Notes: generated by a model not told the origin, from the letters alone. Positions 45,690 to 57,130 are shown, numbered from the stretch's first letter. The stretch is 64,000 nucleotides of DNA from Bagarius yarrelli (GCA_005784505.1 VCAZ01000158.1:459501-523500); one strand, 5' to 3'. Translations and numbers: made by a program.

Positions 45690-46215
45690 TTGGGCAAATG
45701 GAGTGATTCTGGTCCCCTATTGGTGATGTGGAAGTTTTGGCTCCCAATAAGAACATAAAAGGCCCCAAAATCAATCCGGCATGACAATGTCCCTTTGCAC
45801 AAATCCACTGATCTCCATGAAGACACGCTGTGTTCTGAATGGAGAAGAAGAACTCTTAAGTCCTGTACAGAGTCCTGATTCTGACTCAACCCCTTTAAAC
45901 TGAACACCTTTGAGATTAACTGGAACCCTGACTGAACCCCAGACCTCCTCACCTCAACCTTAGTGTCTGAGCTCACTAATACTATTGTGACTGAATAAAA
46001 ATCCACACAGTCTCATGAGAAAGAGAATCTCAGGGCAGCTGTTACCTTAGTGGTTAAGGTGTTGGACTGCTAACTGGAAGATTGTGCGTTTGATCTTTAG
46101 CACCTCCAAGTTACCACTGTCTCTTAACCCTAAATTGCTCTGGAGTGAGCTTATATGTCACTAGTACCCAGATGATAGGATTTAATGGTTAGGTGTCCCA
46201 ATACTTAAGTGAATT
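45690..46215 (+). pseudogene. Tc1-like transposase relic, interrupted by a SINE
   Basis: The plus strand follows a common fish Tc1-like element: 'ccggcatgacaatgtccctttgcacaaa' (HDNxPLHK), 'ctccatgaagacacgctg', 'cacctttgagattaactggaaccctgactgaaccccagacctcctcacc' (the region before and after the third catalytic acid) and 'gtgtctgagctcactaatact'. The end words 'taatggttaggtgtcccaatactta' appear at 46180-46205 after a SINE insertion. Stops and frame changes show it is dead. Confidence 0.78.
46036..46165 (+). mobile_element. tRNA-derived SINE inserted in the Tc1-like relic
   Basis: 'ggcagctgttaccttagtggttaaggtgttggactgctaactggaagattgtgcgtttgatctttagcacc' is a SINE tRNA-like head (A-box-like 'ttagtggttaagg', B-box-like 'gcgtttgatc'), followed by 'aaattgctctgg'. 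It divides the transposon body from its end. Confidence 0.75.
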
Positions 46216-46558
46216 GTCTTGATGATAGTAATTAGCTACTGTTTACCTACGTAATAACCATGCTAGGAAATATGAATGTATAATGAACAGGTCTAACACA
46301 ATCAAAACAATAATCTGGTCAGGTCTGAAGGACATCTGTATTGTCAACCCCACAGCACCAACTCCAACTCCAATGTCCTTTATAGCTAGGAGTGAATGCA
46401 GCTAATGATACCTACAGTACATACCAGAACACACACAAAACCATATTTAATACTGAACGTAAAACCACAAAATAATACAATAATATAATAATTCACTAGA
46501 CCCTGTTTGCTGTAGATGTCTTAGATGTCTTAGTAACACCTGTTCAGCAGCCATCTGC

Positions 46559-46588
46559 ATCACACACACACACACACACACAGACACA
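46559..46588 (+). repeat. (CA)n microsatellite
   Basis: About 11 CA units plus CAGACACA. Confidence 0.88.
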
Positions 46589-46800
46589 GGCTGCCTGGCG
46601 TATTAGGGTCCAACCAGGCACAATAAGTCATTGAAGGAGTAGCCAGCTGTACGTTTTAATTCTCTCTTAATAGCCAATTTAATTTGATTAGCGGTGACAG
46701 AGCAGAATAAAAGCAATTAGCATTGCGCTAGGCTTCAGAGCTTTAATGACTTACTGTAGATTGGAGCTGTGGCTTGTATGACCCTCCATCTGTGTGTGAG
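46589..46800. promoter_or_regulatory. Unique segment, candidate conserved intronic element
   Basis: About 210 bases with dense homeodomain words (ttttaattctctcttaatagccaatttaatttgattag, gcaattagcattgcg, tttaatgactta), no repeat wording and no exon signals. One of the best-looking enhancer candidates in the intron, untested. Confidence 0.33.
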
Positions 46801-49099
46801 GGTGTGCATATAAATACTTCTGTGTGTTACATATGCTAAGACCAAAAAAGAATAAAAGTAGCATAACATAAATCTGTTCGCTGTACCTGAAAATGGTACG
46901 CAAGTGAAAACAGATCGAAGAGAATCAAAGCAAAACAGGGATAAAATGGCTGCTCACGAGAGATAGAGATATCCAGACTGACAACACACTCAACATTTAA
47001 GACACCGTGCAAAAAAAACAGAGATACAAATATATTTCAAAGTGTATGTATCGCTGTGTGCATGTGTGACCCCCTTTAAAAATATTGAAAAGGAAAAGAA
47101 AAGCTAGCTAAAGTTCACAAGAATGCACCATGTTAGTCACTGTGATTGACAGAGTAGAAGTAAAATTGTCCCTCACCAACCCACCTGGCACGATTTTGCT
47201 GTTATTGATAGCTGGGGCATTTTCCTGATTCGAACCCTTGATCTCCTGATGAATTATGGTCTGTATGTATAATATGTTCCTGAATAAAATGTATAATCCT
47301 AGCTCCAGGATTGCGCAATTGAACTATTAAGGCAGTTTAACTGAACCCCTGCATTCTGTGGCAACTGTGCAATTTTTTTCATTCACCACGGACTTATTTA
47401 GCACTTCCGGTAATCTGTGAAGAACCTGGCTAGGTAGAACTCATCATGCAGAAGGCAGCTTTATTGAATAAACACAAACAGGATGACACAAAGATGTAGT
47501 CGTAAATAAGGCAAAAGTCGGTATACGGATGAACTAGATAAATTGGCAAACAAATCAGAATCACTAAAATATATATCGTAACCAAAAGACCTAAACATAA
47601 ATAAAACGCTCAGAATGTTGATGGGGCAAGCAATATTTTGCAAAGAGTTCATGGTTATGCTAGCTTATGTAGCGTAGCCACCGGAAGTAATACCTAGAAT
47701 TTGGGTGAGGGTTGCCCTCAGGTGGTGAGGGGCTTGGATCATTACAACATCACTGTTACATTACCAACGCACTTCCTTCTTTTCTATTAACCCGCTCTTT
47801 TTTTTGTGTCCTTCTTGAAGAGCTAAAAGAAACTAAAACTAAATGGCTAGCACAATAATTCAGATAAAACCTACAACATGCTTCTGTTGCACTGTTTCCA
47901 ACAGATTAAAAAAAATGCGTTCAAAACAAAAATGCTAAAAATCCCTTTTGCATCTTTGCACACATGTTCTAGAGGTTTGTGGTTGCTAGTTACCTTTTCC
48001 AGTGACTTATAGACGTAATCACGTTCTGTGCACTATAACCCTGAGGCAGCTCGCGTGTTGGGACATCAAACCTGCCATTTGCAGTCTGTTTATTTTATGA
48101 AGTAAACTAAGGTGCGGGAGAAAGACAGGACGCCATGTAAAAATACTAAGATATACATTGGCGGATACGTTCAAATGAACCAATAAAAATTAAGGCAAGA
48201 GAGCATGCAAAGCAATTCCCAGATGTACTTCATGTAAGCGGAGCTAAACTGTTTTACACAGTGTGCAATTTTTTTTTTGCAAATTTTACTTTGCAATTTT
48301 ATTGCAAACAAAACACCTAAAACATTGCAACATGCATCACAATTTGTTTGATCAGAAATTTTAACGAGCAACAATCATAAAGAGATCCCATGACATCCTG
48401 GGAAAATGAATCGTAGATATCTCAGCTACCACTATATATTTAAGTTCATCTACTATCATGTCTATACAATAAGACCTACTACAGCTGCAGTAAATAATCC
48501 CAGACGCTACTATCGTAGCGTCACACCAGGGTTAAGTGCAGTCGTGACCCGATACGGTTTATTCACCGCAGGCTTCAAAGCTGGAAAAGTCACCGACGTG
48601 ATATGGAGAACTCAGAGAAGCTGGATCCGCCAAGCAGGATCTGATGAACGGTAAGCTACAGTGACAGTGTTTGCAGGTATACTCCCACACTAATCCATGC
48701 CTATAGATTTTCTTGTCAGATGTCTTTATGAAGTCCAGGTCAAGCTCCAGACACTGATGGAGCACAAAGCACAGACAGCGCCGGAATGTCAAACACGACG
48801 ACGGTTTCCAATTAGCAAAACAGATCAAACAAACCAGGGGAAAAAAAACCAGACTCATTATGGTTAATGCTGCTAACAAGCAACAGTGATGAGATCGCTC
48901 GCTTATTCAAAGACCAAACTAATTTGTTAAGAAATAATGATAGGTCAAATTAGAAGCAATTGCAGATATAACAAGGTTTTGCTCTGATTTAAGGTGTAAT
49001 TATTGACTGATATTTAATGAATGGAAAAAAAGATGAATCTCTACTAAAAAAAAAAAAAAAGCAAGTAAAGGGTGACACAAATTGATTAGTGATCTATTC

Positions 49100-49100
<1 letters not shown>

Positions 49101-49135
<35 letters not shown>

Positions 49136-49152
49136 TTCTTTATCTCTTTCGC
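49101..49152 (+). repeat. (CT)n microsatellite
   Basis: About 15 CT units followed by T/C-rich bases. Confidence 0.9.
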
Positions 49153-49289
49153 TGTCTCATCTAATGTATATCTGATTAAAGGCACATTATCAGCTAGTGC
49201 CTGCTAATATTATGAACAGCAGCTAAGCTAATTTTTCTCCACCTGTTTCCCTTTTTTACCCATCACGTGGTATTCAGAGATTGTGGCAG

Positions 49290-49665
49290 CACTGGTAAAC
49301 CTTCAGTGAGAAGAGGCCAACCCTGCGAGGATCATGAGACACCAGTGACAAGTTCTGAGGATGGACTGAGACTCACTCTGCACCACTGACCCAAGGACAC
49401 AGTTTACATTACATTTGATCATTACAATATGCTGTAATTAATAATAACATGCGGTGTCACCCAGGTGGAGATGGATTCCCTACTGAGTTTGGTTCCTCTC
49501 AAGGTTACTTCCTACTTCACCTCAGTTTTTCTTTGCCACAGTCACCACCTGCTTATTCATTAGGGACAAACTTACACTTCTTACTGTTACTGCATTCTGT
49601 GTAAAGCTGCTTTGAGATAATGTCTGTTGTTAAAAGCACATTCGGTTAAACTTAAGGGACTCTTT
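49290..49665 (+). mobile_element. Common teleost retroelement 3' region
   Basis: 'gagatggattccctactgagtttggttcctctcaaggtt', 'cctcagtttttctttgccacagtc', 'gcttattcattagggacaaa' and 'gtgtaaagctgctttgagataatgtctgttgttaaaagc' belong to a widespread fish repeat whose end reads 'gctgctttgacacaatgtctgttgttaaaagcgc'. The exact family name is not certain. Confidence 0.72.
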
Positions 49666-50524
49666 CCTGGGAATCCTGCCTGTGTTTTTTTTACATGACC
49701 TCTAAAAAAATTCCACAGCAAATTACCTACTATTTTCAATCTTCAGAGAATTCCAATCCCATCCGAATGTGAATGTCTATGATTGGCAAAAATATTTTTT
49801 CCCAAAACGCATTTTGGTATTTGGCAACGGTATTTGGGTTTCAGCTTTCTGCGCATCCATAATGTATGTAGATGTGTTTGGTTCACTGCAGAGAAATAAA
49901 AGAAGGACTGTTATATTACTGTAATACTGTAATATCAGACTCAGACAAGAGTCTATTTACATTCTTTTTAGACGGGACTAGTTTTACGGATTCGGACATG
50001 ACTAAAATCTCTGTGTTTATTACGGAGGTGGAGTGTCTGCGTTTTACACATGGGCGGTACAGTAGATAACATACTGACACTGATATTACAGTAGCCTTTC
50101 TTAACAGTTTAGGTGATTTGGCTCTTCTTGATAATTTTTGTATTTCTACAAAAGCAGAAACCTGAATAACACAGCAATAGCAGGAGATTGTACACTAGTT
50201 CACGTTGACCAAAACACTCAAGAAAAAGAGTTTTTAAAAAATCATTTTCAGCAATTAGCATTCGGACGGGTTTTGATTTTTTAGACTATGGAGTTTGCCA
50301 AAAACAGTAGTTAATTTGCTCTGGAATTTGAGGAAAAAACACAGACATGGCAGATTCGGACGGGATTAAAAAGAAACAACCCCATGTAAAAACTAGTCCT
50401 ATCCGCATAAGGATTTAGAGTATGAGTAGGATTTATGAGTAAATGACTTTACAGGGAACCTCATCCTCATCTGTGATTCTAAAATATTTCTCTTCTATAA
50501 CCGCATACTGTGATCTTTTTAAAA

Positions 50525-50900
50525 GAGTTCCCACACAGTTCCTGAAGGAGTTCCTATACAACTCATAAAGATGTTTCTATACAATTCCTGGATGAGTTCT
50601 CACACAGTTTCTAACATAATTCCTATACAATTCCTCAAGATGTTTCTACTCAATTCCTGGAGGACTTCCAACACAGTTCATAGAGGATTTTTTTAATTCT
50701 ACTAAACTTTTTTGAGAATATACAGTTACTGAAGTGGTTCCTACACAGCTTCTGTGAGAATTGTTGGATTTCCTGCACAACGTCTGGAGAAGTTCTTACG
50801 AAAGTTTCTACACTATATCAGGTTGTCTTACTACACAATCCCCTGAGGTGTTTGTACACAGTTCCTGGAGGACTTCCTACTCAATTCCTCCATGTTTTTT
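50525..50900 (+). repeat. Degenerate minisatellite of GTTCCTACACAATTCCTGGAGG-like units
   Basis: Words such as 'cacagttcctgaaggagttcctatacaa', 'caattcctggatgagttctcacacag', 'tcaattcctggaggacttccaacacag', 'cacagttcctggaggacttcctactcaattcc' recur every 25-35 bases over about 370 bases, heavily mutated. Encodes nothing. Confidence 0.78.
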
Positions 50901-51204
50901 ATCAGCTAAATTTTACAGATAATATGAACTGGTTAAATAAACGTCACCAATGCTTTTAAATACTGCACAGCGCACATTCGATATAAGCTTTTTCATGAAT
51001 TCTATTTAAAACCCATTTTTTCTGCTTTGGACAGAAAATCTTAAATTGAATAGGAACTAAAAGGATTCCTGAAAACTAAACTGATAAAAAATACACTGAA
51101 GGTTCTTGATGATGAGACGGAGAACTGAAGGCATGGAAAGTCTCATTATACTCCAGATGCTGCACCAAGTTAGCTAAATTAAACATACCTGACAGTGACA
51201 CACA

Positions 51205-51230
51205 GACACACACACACACACACACACACC
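51205..51230 (+). repeat. (CA)n microsatellite
   Basis: About 12 CA units. Confidence 0.85.
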
Positions 51231-51414
51231 ATGAACCCCTCAACACCCCAACACCCCGCGTGCTCTCCCCCAGTCGTAATTAGCCTGGTGCAGTCAGCGA
51301 GCAATTTCTCTCCCACATCCCTCCATTCTTCTCCGTGCCTCTTTTCCGTTCCTTGAATGCTCCCCTCTTTTTTTCTTGTCAAGTAATCATTGAAAAACTA
51401 GCATGTGCCTGACA

Positions 51415-51432
51415 CCGTCGCCAAGGCGACGG
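51415..51432. promoter_or_regulatory. Perfect GC-rich palindrome resembling an RFX X-box
   Basis: CCGTCGCC-AA-GGCGACGG has perfectly complementary 8-base arms around AA. The GTCGCC/GGCGAC halves fit an X-box-like site. It lies 2 kb downstream (in gse1 sense) of the MFGLK exon. Confidence 0.5.
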
Positions 51433-53419
51433 CAGTTAAGATGGGAAGGCAGGCGGGGGATAGTTGTGTGCGTGAATGACGGCAAAGGCGCATACATAGA
51501 AAGAGGGCGAGTAGACACACACACACAAGCTTTGTGCCTGATCACACACTCAGTAACACAAAGACTACTTTTTTTTTCTTTTTTTTACAAAGTCTGTGGA
51601 TTCACGAGATGTCCTTTCAGCACTTGCTCTTTTGAGAGCTGCTTACAAGTGTGTGTGTGTGTGCATGTGTGTGTTTGCTCACCGAGTTGGATTGACACAC
51701 CTGACCTCTCGTTCTGGCTGCTGCCACTGCCTCTCCCAACACTTCAGATCTGGCTGACCCAGTGGGGGAAAAGAAGCAGAGGGCAAGCCAGGGACTCACA
51801 CACACACAACCCATACAAGCTTCTCTGCCAGCCCATTCTTGTGTAAAGAATTAGTCTCTCACTAGCGGCGTTTCTTTTCACCATGTTGCCGTTCTCTGAC
51901 CTCGGAAACTCATCACGGGCGGCACGAGGGCCAAGTGCATGCTGGGATACTGTCAAATTGTCACTGCAGAACCCAGGCTGGTTCATCTGTATGACTTAAC
52001 TGGAAAGAGAGAGACTGCTGAGCATCTAGAGCACTTTGCGTTTGAGTCTGTTCATCCATACTGGATGAGAATCCGTAGCGAGATCCGTCTTTGTCTATTA
52101 ATAACCGTGAGCACTCGTTCTCCAGAGCCCATGAATAATGCATGCTTGTTAAGTGTCAGCTTAGCAGCCTGCTTGTCAAAAGGGCAGGGCTTGCAATCCT
52201 ACTCCTATGGGACTTATAGAAACTCCAGCTAGATGCTAAGTTTTCATACCATGGAGATCATGAGGACAATAAATCTAATTAGAGAACGATATTAACGAAG
52301 GCTATGATTTAGACTCAGTGCGTAAGATACAGCTAGTAAACTCGTCTCGGGGTAGAATCCTAAAAAACACACTCGGACTAAAGTTGACATGTGGCAGATT
52401 ATTAATCATGCAGTTGCTTTAGCAAGCCAGGGGTTCGAGAGATAAAATAGACAGCGTTCGGCGAGAATCAATTTCACAACAGGGGAGCTTTGCGAAGCGG
52501 TGAATATGATTCACGATACACTCTGGGGAAATCGAGGCAGCCTCGCACATCACTTAACACAGCATCTCTTTATCAAGTCTGTGTGTGAGTCGAGTGCTAC
52601 TTTACTGCCAGAGGAATGCGAAACAACTCGCACCTGCTGATGCAACTCCAAAGAACAATACAACTATAATGATAATCGCATCTAAAGCTAACAAAGCATA
52701 GAGGTGTTAAACTAAACTGACTCTTGAACTTAAAACAACAAGCTAGTTCAGTACCGATGTTTTGGGTTTGCGAACTTGATCTCTAGACCGAACCGTTATG
52801 AAGACAATCTACACCTCTTATCTTTAATACCCTAATATAATATTTGATACACGTGTTATATTGCATGTATCAAATATTAGACATTGGTAATGATATTCGA
52901 AAATTTGCACTGTGGTTCGTTATTAAAAAAGAGAGATCTTAAACCAACACACATACACAGGCAAGCGGTTATAAATAAAACAAAAATGCATGAACTTGTC
53001 AGTTACATAAACAAAGGTTTAAAGCTGTGATGTTTCAGGTAAAAAAGAAAAAAGTGGTATCGCCCATCACTACTCAACATACATCCCAGTTGCCCTCCTT
53101 CTCTCTCTCTTTCTTTTGGAGAAGCAATATTTTTCTCTTGCTTTCTCTTTTTTTTCTTCCAGCGTTGTGGCTTGCCCGCCCTCTGCATAATGGGAGCTCA
53201 GCGAGGCGTGAGATGCACTTAAGCACTGACTGCCGCTAACCCCTTTCTCACTCTACCTGTCTCATAACACATATCACACCACAAAACACAGTCGGCCCGA
53301 CTAGAGCTGGAGAAAAAATGCATAGGGACACTCTTTGAGTCTTTACTAACTTGCTAAGAATGAAGACAGCAAGACAAGGTTAGAAAAAAGCTGTCTAAGC
53401 TAGTAAGAAAGATGCTTAC

Positions 53420-53456
53420 CTGGCAGGTAGTAGAGAGGCGCCTTTAGTCCAAACAT
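53420..53456 (-). CDS. gse1: gse1 alternative first coding exon (MFGLKAPLYYLPG)
   Basis: Minus strand ATG TTT GGA CTA AAG GCG CCT CTC TAC TAC CTG CCA G is followed immediately by the strong donor GTAAGC. The 37 coding bases end in phase 1. The exon at 8526-8723 opens with GC before its ATG, so splicing gives GGC (Gly) and a continuous MFGLKAPLYYLPG-MSHEPKSP. I believe mammalian GSE1 has isoforms with a similar short hydrophobic N-terminus, but that is memory and not an alignment. The start context has A at -3. The leader extends upstream to at least about 53600 and contains a short upstream ORF. The implied intron is about 44.7 kb, which is typical of a large 5' intron in a transcriptional regulator gene. 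Confidence 0.84.
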
Positions 53457-53640
53457 GATGGCGCTTAGAGCGTCATGCTGCCGTGAGAAGGAAACAAGCA
53501 CTGGAGCATGTAGTCCCGTCTGGGAGAGTGCCAGAGTCAGGGGTTCTGCCCCGGGTTGCCCCCCGGGCGTGAGGTGAAATGACTAGAGAAGACACTTGCC
53601 AGTCAGCATGGCATCTTTGCTCGCTGTTTGCCCTGACACA
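53457..53640 (-). promoter_or_regulatory. Presumed gse1 5' leader and proximal promoter region
   Basis: Unique, relatively GC-rich sequence directly upstream of the MFGLK exon, including a C-rich/G-rich patch (53548-53575) and a CCAATGG box (53645-53651 on the plus strand, a reverse CCAAT for this gene). No TATA box is obvious. There is no acceptor good enough to argue for an upstream coding exon joining here. The transcription start cannot be fixed from the sequence. Confidence 0.45.
53465..53509 (-). other. Upstream ORF in the gse1 leader (14 codons)
   Basis: In the presumed 5' leader, an ATG at 53509-53507 opens MLQCLFPSHGSMTL and ends in TAA at 53467-53465, only 8 bases before the gse1 ATG at 53456. 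A second ATG (53476-53474) lies in the same frame and gives a four-codon version (MTL-stop). Short upstream ORFs that stop this close to the main start commonly lower translation, but the effect here is inferred. It depends on transcription starting upstream of 53509. Confidence 0.6.
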
Positions 53641-54089
53641 CAGAGCCAATGGTTTGTGTCAGAAGGTAAGTATGTTTTTCATATATGTGTGGGTCAGAGC
53701 TCAAAAAAATCAGACCCCCCAACGAGTGTGAGACTGTTTAAGTCTAAAGGTCAGCTTGCGTCCACTAATCCGGCGCTTTATCTAGTAAAAAGCGCAAAAA
53801 AGAGACAGCAGGTCCAGAGATGGACTTCCCAGCCTGAAAGGCTGAGAATGAGATAAAAGACAATCCCAGGAAACCCCTTTCCTCTTCCACTTCCTCTTAT
53901 CCTGCAACCCCAGAGAAAAAAAATGCAGGATCTGAGCTAAGCGGCACCAGCTCTCCTTTCTGTCTATCTCTCTCTCTCTTTCTCTTTAGCGTTTTCCCTT
54001 TTCCTCTTTGCTCGTTTAGTGACGACTGGAAGCGGAGAGGAGGAGGGCAGAATGAAGTCCCTTCAGGCTACAACACAGCCAGATAGCAA

Positions 54090-54095
54090 GGGAGG

Positions 54096-54132
<37 letters not shown>

Positions 54133-54150
54133 ACAAGAGAGAGAGGGGGG
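54090..54150 (+). repeat. (GA)n microsatellite
   Basis: GAGA runs interrupted by TAGA and ACAA, then GGGGGG. Confidence 0.88.
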
Positions 54151-54844
54151 AACATGCAGGAAAGGAGGTGAAAAAAGGAAAGAGAATTATGAACGAGTGA
54201 GAGAGAAAAAGAGGTAGAGAGAGATATGGTCCAGCACTGATTTCTCACTTGAGAATCATTATCTGTAAATTGGATTCAGGCCAGAGTGACAGCTGATTGT
54301 TCAAGGCCAGCAGAAGGGAAGGTGGGGCACAGACAGGCATCAGGGCAATCTGGTACACACACCTTAACCAGGCAGGCTTTTACAAACACACACAGATAGC
54401 ATTTCAAGGGCAACATGACAGTGGGGTATTTGTGTGAGAAAAGACGAAGAGGCGCCTACCTTCCTCCTCAGAAATGCACCCTCCCTTATTTTCAAGCCTC
54501 CTTTCTTTCGTTTCTCTCACCTCCCCCACTTCCATTTTTCCTGTCTCTGCCAGTCTCTGCACACACTTACACACACTCACACACACACACATGCTGCTGG
54601 CACATAGTGGCCCTGTGAAGCAGCAGGGGTTGGGAGTTAACCATCCCATAGAGTCTGCAGTGCAGTTCAAAGCAGCAGGAGGAACGAGAGAGTGTATAGG
54701 GTGTAGAGAGGCGTGTGCTTGGATACATCGACAGAATGCAGGACGGAGAAAAGGCGGAGAGCATGAGGGAGAAGGTGAACAGGGTCGATGGATGAGGGCG
54801 CTTTCTACTTGCCCTGGAGGTTGCCATGATCTTAAAGCCACTCG

Positions 54845-55160
54845 TAAGCAAATTCAAGAGAAGAGAAAACAAGATAAGTAAAGAGCAAATGATAAGGGAT
54901 TAAAACAGAAGAAAGTAAAAAGGGAAACCAAAGGAAGAGGAAAGAAAGACAGGAATAAATGGAACAAAGAATGGTACAAAGAGAGTAATGAAGGCAATAA
55001 AACAGGAAAAGAATGAATGATGAAAGGGAGAAAATGGAGGAATGGAAAAGAAAGAAGATAAGGGAAATAGAGAAAAAGGGAGGAAGATGATAGAAGACTG
55101 AAAATAAAGAGAAGTGAGGAGAAAAACATGAAAGGACTTGAAGGGAGGAAAGGAGCAGAT
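54845..55160 (+). repeat. Purine-rich tract
   Basis: About 310 bases of A/G-rich, irregular plus strand (ggaaagaaag, gaggaatggaaaag). Phe/Ser/Leu-rich minus-strand frames are artefacts. Confidence 0.88.
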
Positions 55161-55656
55161 ATATCAGCCAGTACAGCACAGATTAGAGACAAAACATATT
55201 CTTTTTCTGCTCATGTCTATCAAGGCCTCTTAGCTATAAACAAGAAACCAACATGGTTTAAAAGTCAAAGCTTGAGCAAGGTGCCCCTCAGGGTAGGCAA
55301 GATGTCCTAGGTTAATCAGGAAGCCCCCTAAAAGCCCCCTAATAAGGAAGCCCCCTGGTAATCAATGCCCAGCTAGGTTGGGAAACCTGGGATTGGGTGA
55401 TTTAACTTTAGACTGCCCAATGTAAAGCAAAAAGAATGCTGAAGGTTTGGTTAAATAGTCTTGAATTGGTCAAAATGCTTCTGTTCATTCATAAACGATG
55501 ATGTTTGATAAAGAAACAATATGAGGAGTCGTTTGTATTCTGTGATCGACTACTTTCCCCTGCCAGCCGGAGGCAGTAGCAGCCCCTGTGGATGCCTGTA
55601 ATGAGTCAGACAGAGATTCAAAGGCTTTAAAAAGACTCTGGAGAGCAGCACTTATG

Positions 55657-55682
55657 ACTGACACACACACACACACACACAG
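55657..55682 (+). repeat. (CA)n microsatellite
   Basis: About 12 CA units. Confidence 0.85.
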
Positions 55683-56959
55683 AGCAAGACACGAATGTCT
55701 GATCAAGGAGGGAGAGCGTGGAATTCATCAGACATAAGCGGATGTGAACAAGGCTGGCAGACAGAGCTGGAGAAGTGGGTAAAGCATGATTAAGATGAAA
55801 AGAGTAAGGACAGTAGAGCTTCACGAAGAGCAAAGAGTAACCAAGGACAAGTGATGAGATGGATAAGTAAAGAAGGTAGACAGTGAGCATCTCCGAAGAC
55901 TATGAAAACTTAAAGGCTTGAAATAATTCAAATATTTCTACATGAGTAGGTTCTTTGTGATCCACATAATGTCCTTCAAACAAAACTAGTGACGATGGAA
56001 AAAAAACTGAAATCAGTAATATGGAAAAGTGTAACAGAAAATGCTGATTAACTTATTTGTTTGAGAGGTTATTACACAGTTAGGAGGTAGTTGTAATAAT
56101 AACATTCTGCAATGCTGACATATTGTAGCCTGTAGCTATGGTTTAACTCACAAAGTTCTGGCAATGTTTAACAATTTAGTAAAGATTAACACAATCCTTT
56201 AGCAATAGAAAGTTGGTCCAACATGCTAATTTGTTTAAAATGTCATTGGAAGACTGTTACTAGGCAACTAGAAAATAGCTACACAGTCAATATGGTACCT
56301 TAATATAATTGCATGAACAAGAAAATCCTAATTATTAGAAATTCTAACAAAGCAAACATTTACTAGCCACAACGTAACACTAATCTTAAATTGACAAAGT
56401 TGTGACAACGCTGTTGTTAGGCAGTTGGCAACCAAGGTTAACACTTTCAGCTAGCTAGTACTAAGTCTTATTATAATGATTGTAACTGCTTTGTAAACAT
56501 GGAAGTTAGATAAAACGATCAAAAATACCTACATTTACCTCAGAAGTGTTGGTGTATTGGTAAAAAAAGACTTTAAATAATTACAATGACTCTTTATGTA
56601 CACAATAATTATCTTTAACCCAAAGTGTCCACTGGCTAAGATAACACTTCTTTTAACTTTCCTGGAACATTATCTTACCCACCCAAACTTCCAAAAAAAG
56701 CTTTGCTAATGTAAATGATTAGCTGGAAATGATGTGCAGCCTTTTACAGAGTTTTCTTAAGTACCTTCATCTAATCACAGAAGCTCTAGCCAATTTTCAT
56801 CCCCCAAACCACTGGTACTTGGAAAGACAAGCTAGCCTTAATGTCATCTCAATCCTCAAAAGTGATCTCGATTCCTCCCATAACATCTCAAGGTTTGCCA
56901 CTACATCTGGCAAGACCTTTCCAATTACTTTCTCTCTCTGCAGCTTCTGGGGGGTGGCT

Positions 56960-57130
56960 AAGTGTAAATCCTGCTCCATATGCTAATTGTGGTCAGGCTC
57001 AAAGAATTAATTTGCAAATGTGTCATTAAGCATCAGAGGCAGCAGAGGGAGTGTGGTAATTAGGAGGCTGGCGCTGACCGGGTGACCCAGCCAAGCTGTT
57101 CCAGCCTGTAGCAGAGCAAGAGGGGAGAGG
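56960..57130. promoter_or_regulatory. Unique segment upstream of gse1, candidate conserved element
   Basis: About 170 bases with 'catatgctaattgtgg' (octamer/homeodomain-like), 'gaattaatttgcaaatgtgtc', 'ggtaattagg' and a GC-richer right half. Not repetitive and no coding signals. It lies about 3.5 kb upstream of the MFGLK exon. Confidence 0.33.

Larger units (their letters stand above)
8724..53419 (-). other. Giant 5' intron of gse1 (MFGLK isoform)
   Basis: Everything between the two phase-matched exons is intron for the isoform starting at 53456. No other gene with recognisable protein similarity was found on either strand. The long frames in this interval translate simple repeats or transposons. 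Stretches not listed separately (for example 9180-9540, 16390-17050, 18500-19250, 19700-21240, 21450-22600, 22900-24000, 25510-26250, 28100-29400, 38050-38850, 39520-40900, 43200-43800, 43950-45650, 46800-49250, 49700-50500, 50900-53400) appear to be unique or old, unrecognisable AT-rich sequence. Confidence 0.7.

Noticed and set aside
53596..53669. Plus-strand frame ending in a good GTAAGT donor
   Set aside because: It lies antisense to the gse1 leader. A single donor with an unrecognised 24-residue peptide is not enough for an exon call.
54404..54881. Overlapping long frames on both strands
   Set aside because: Neither strand resembles a known protein, and overlap of equal-length frames suggests chance in a GC-richer patch.
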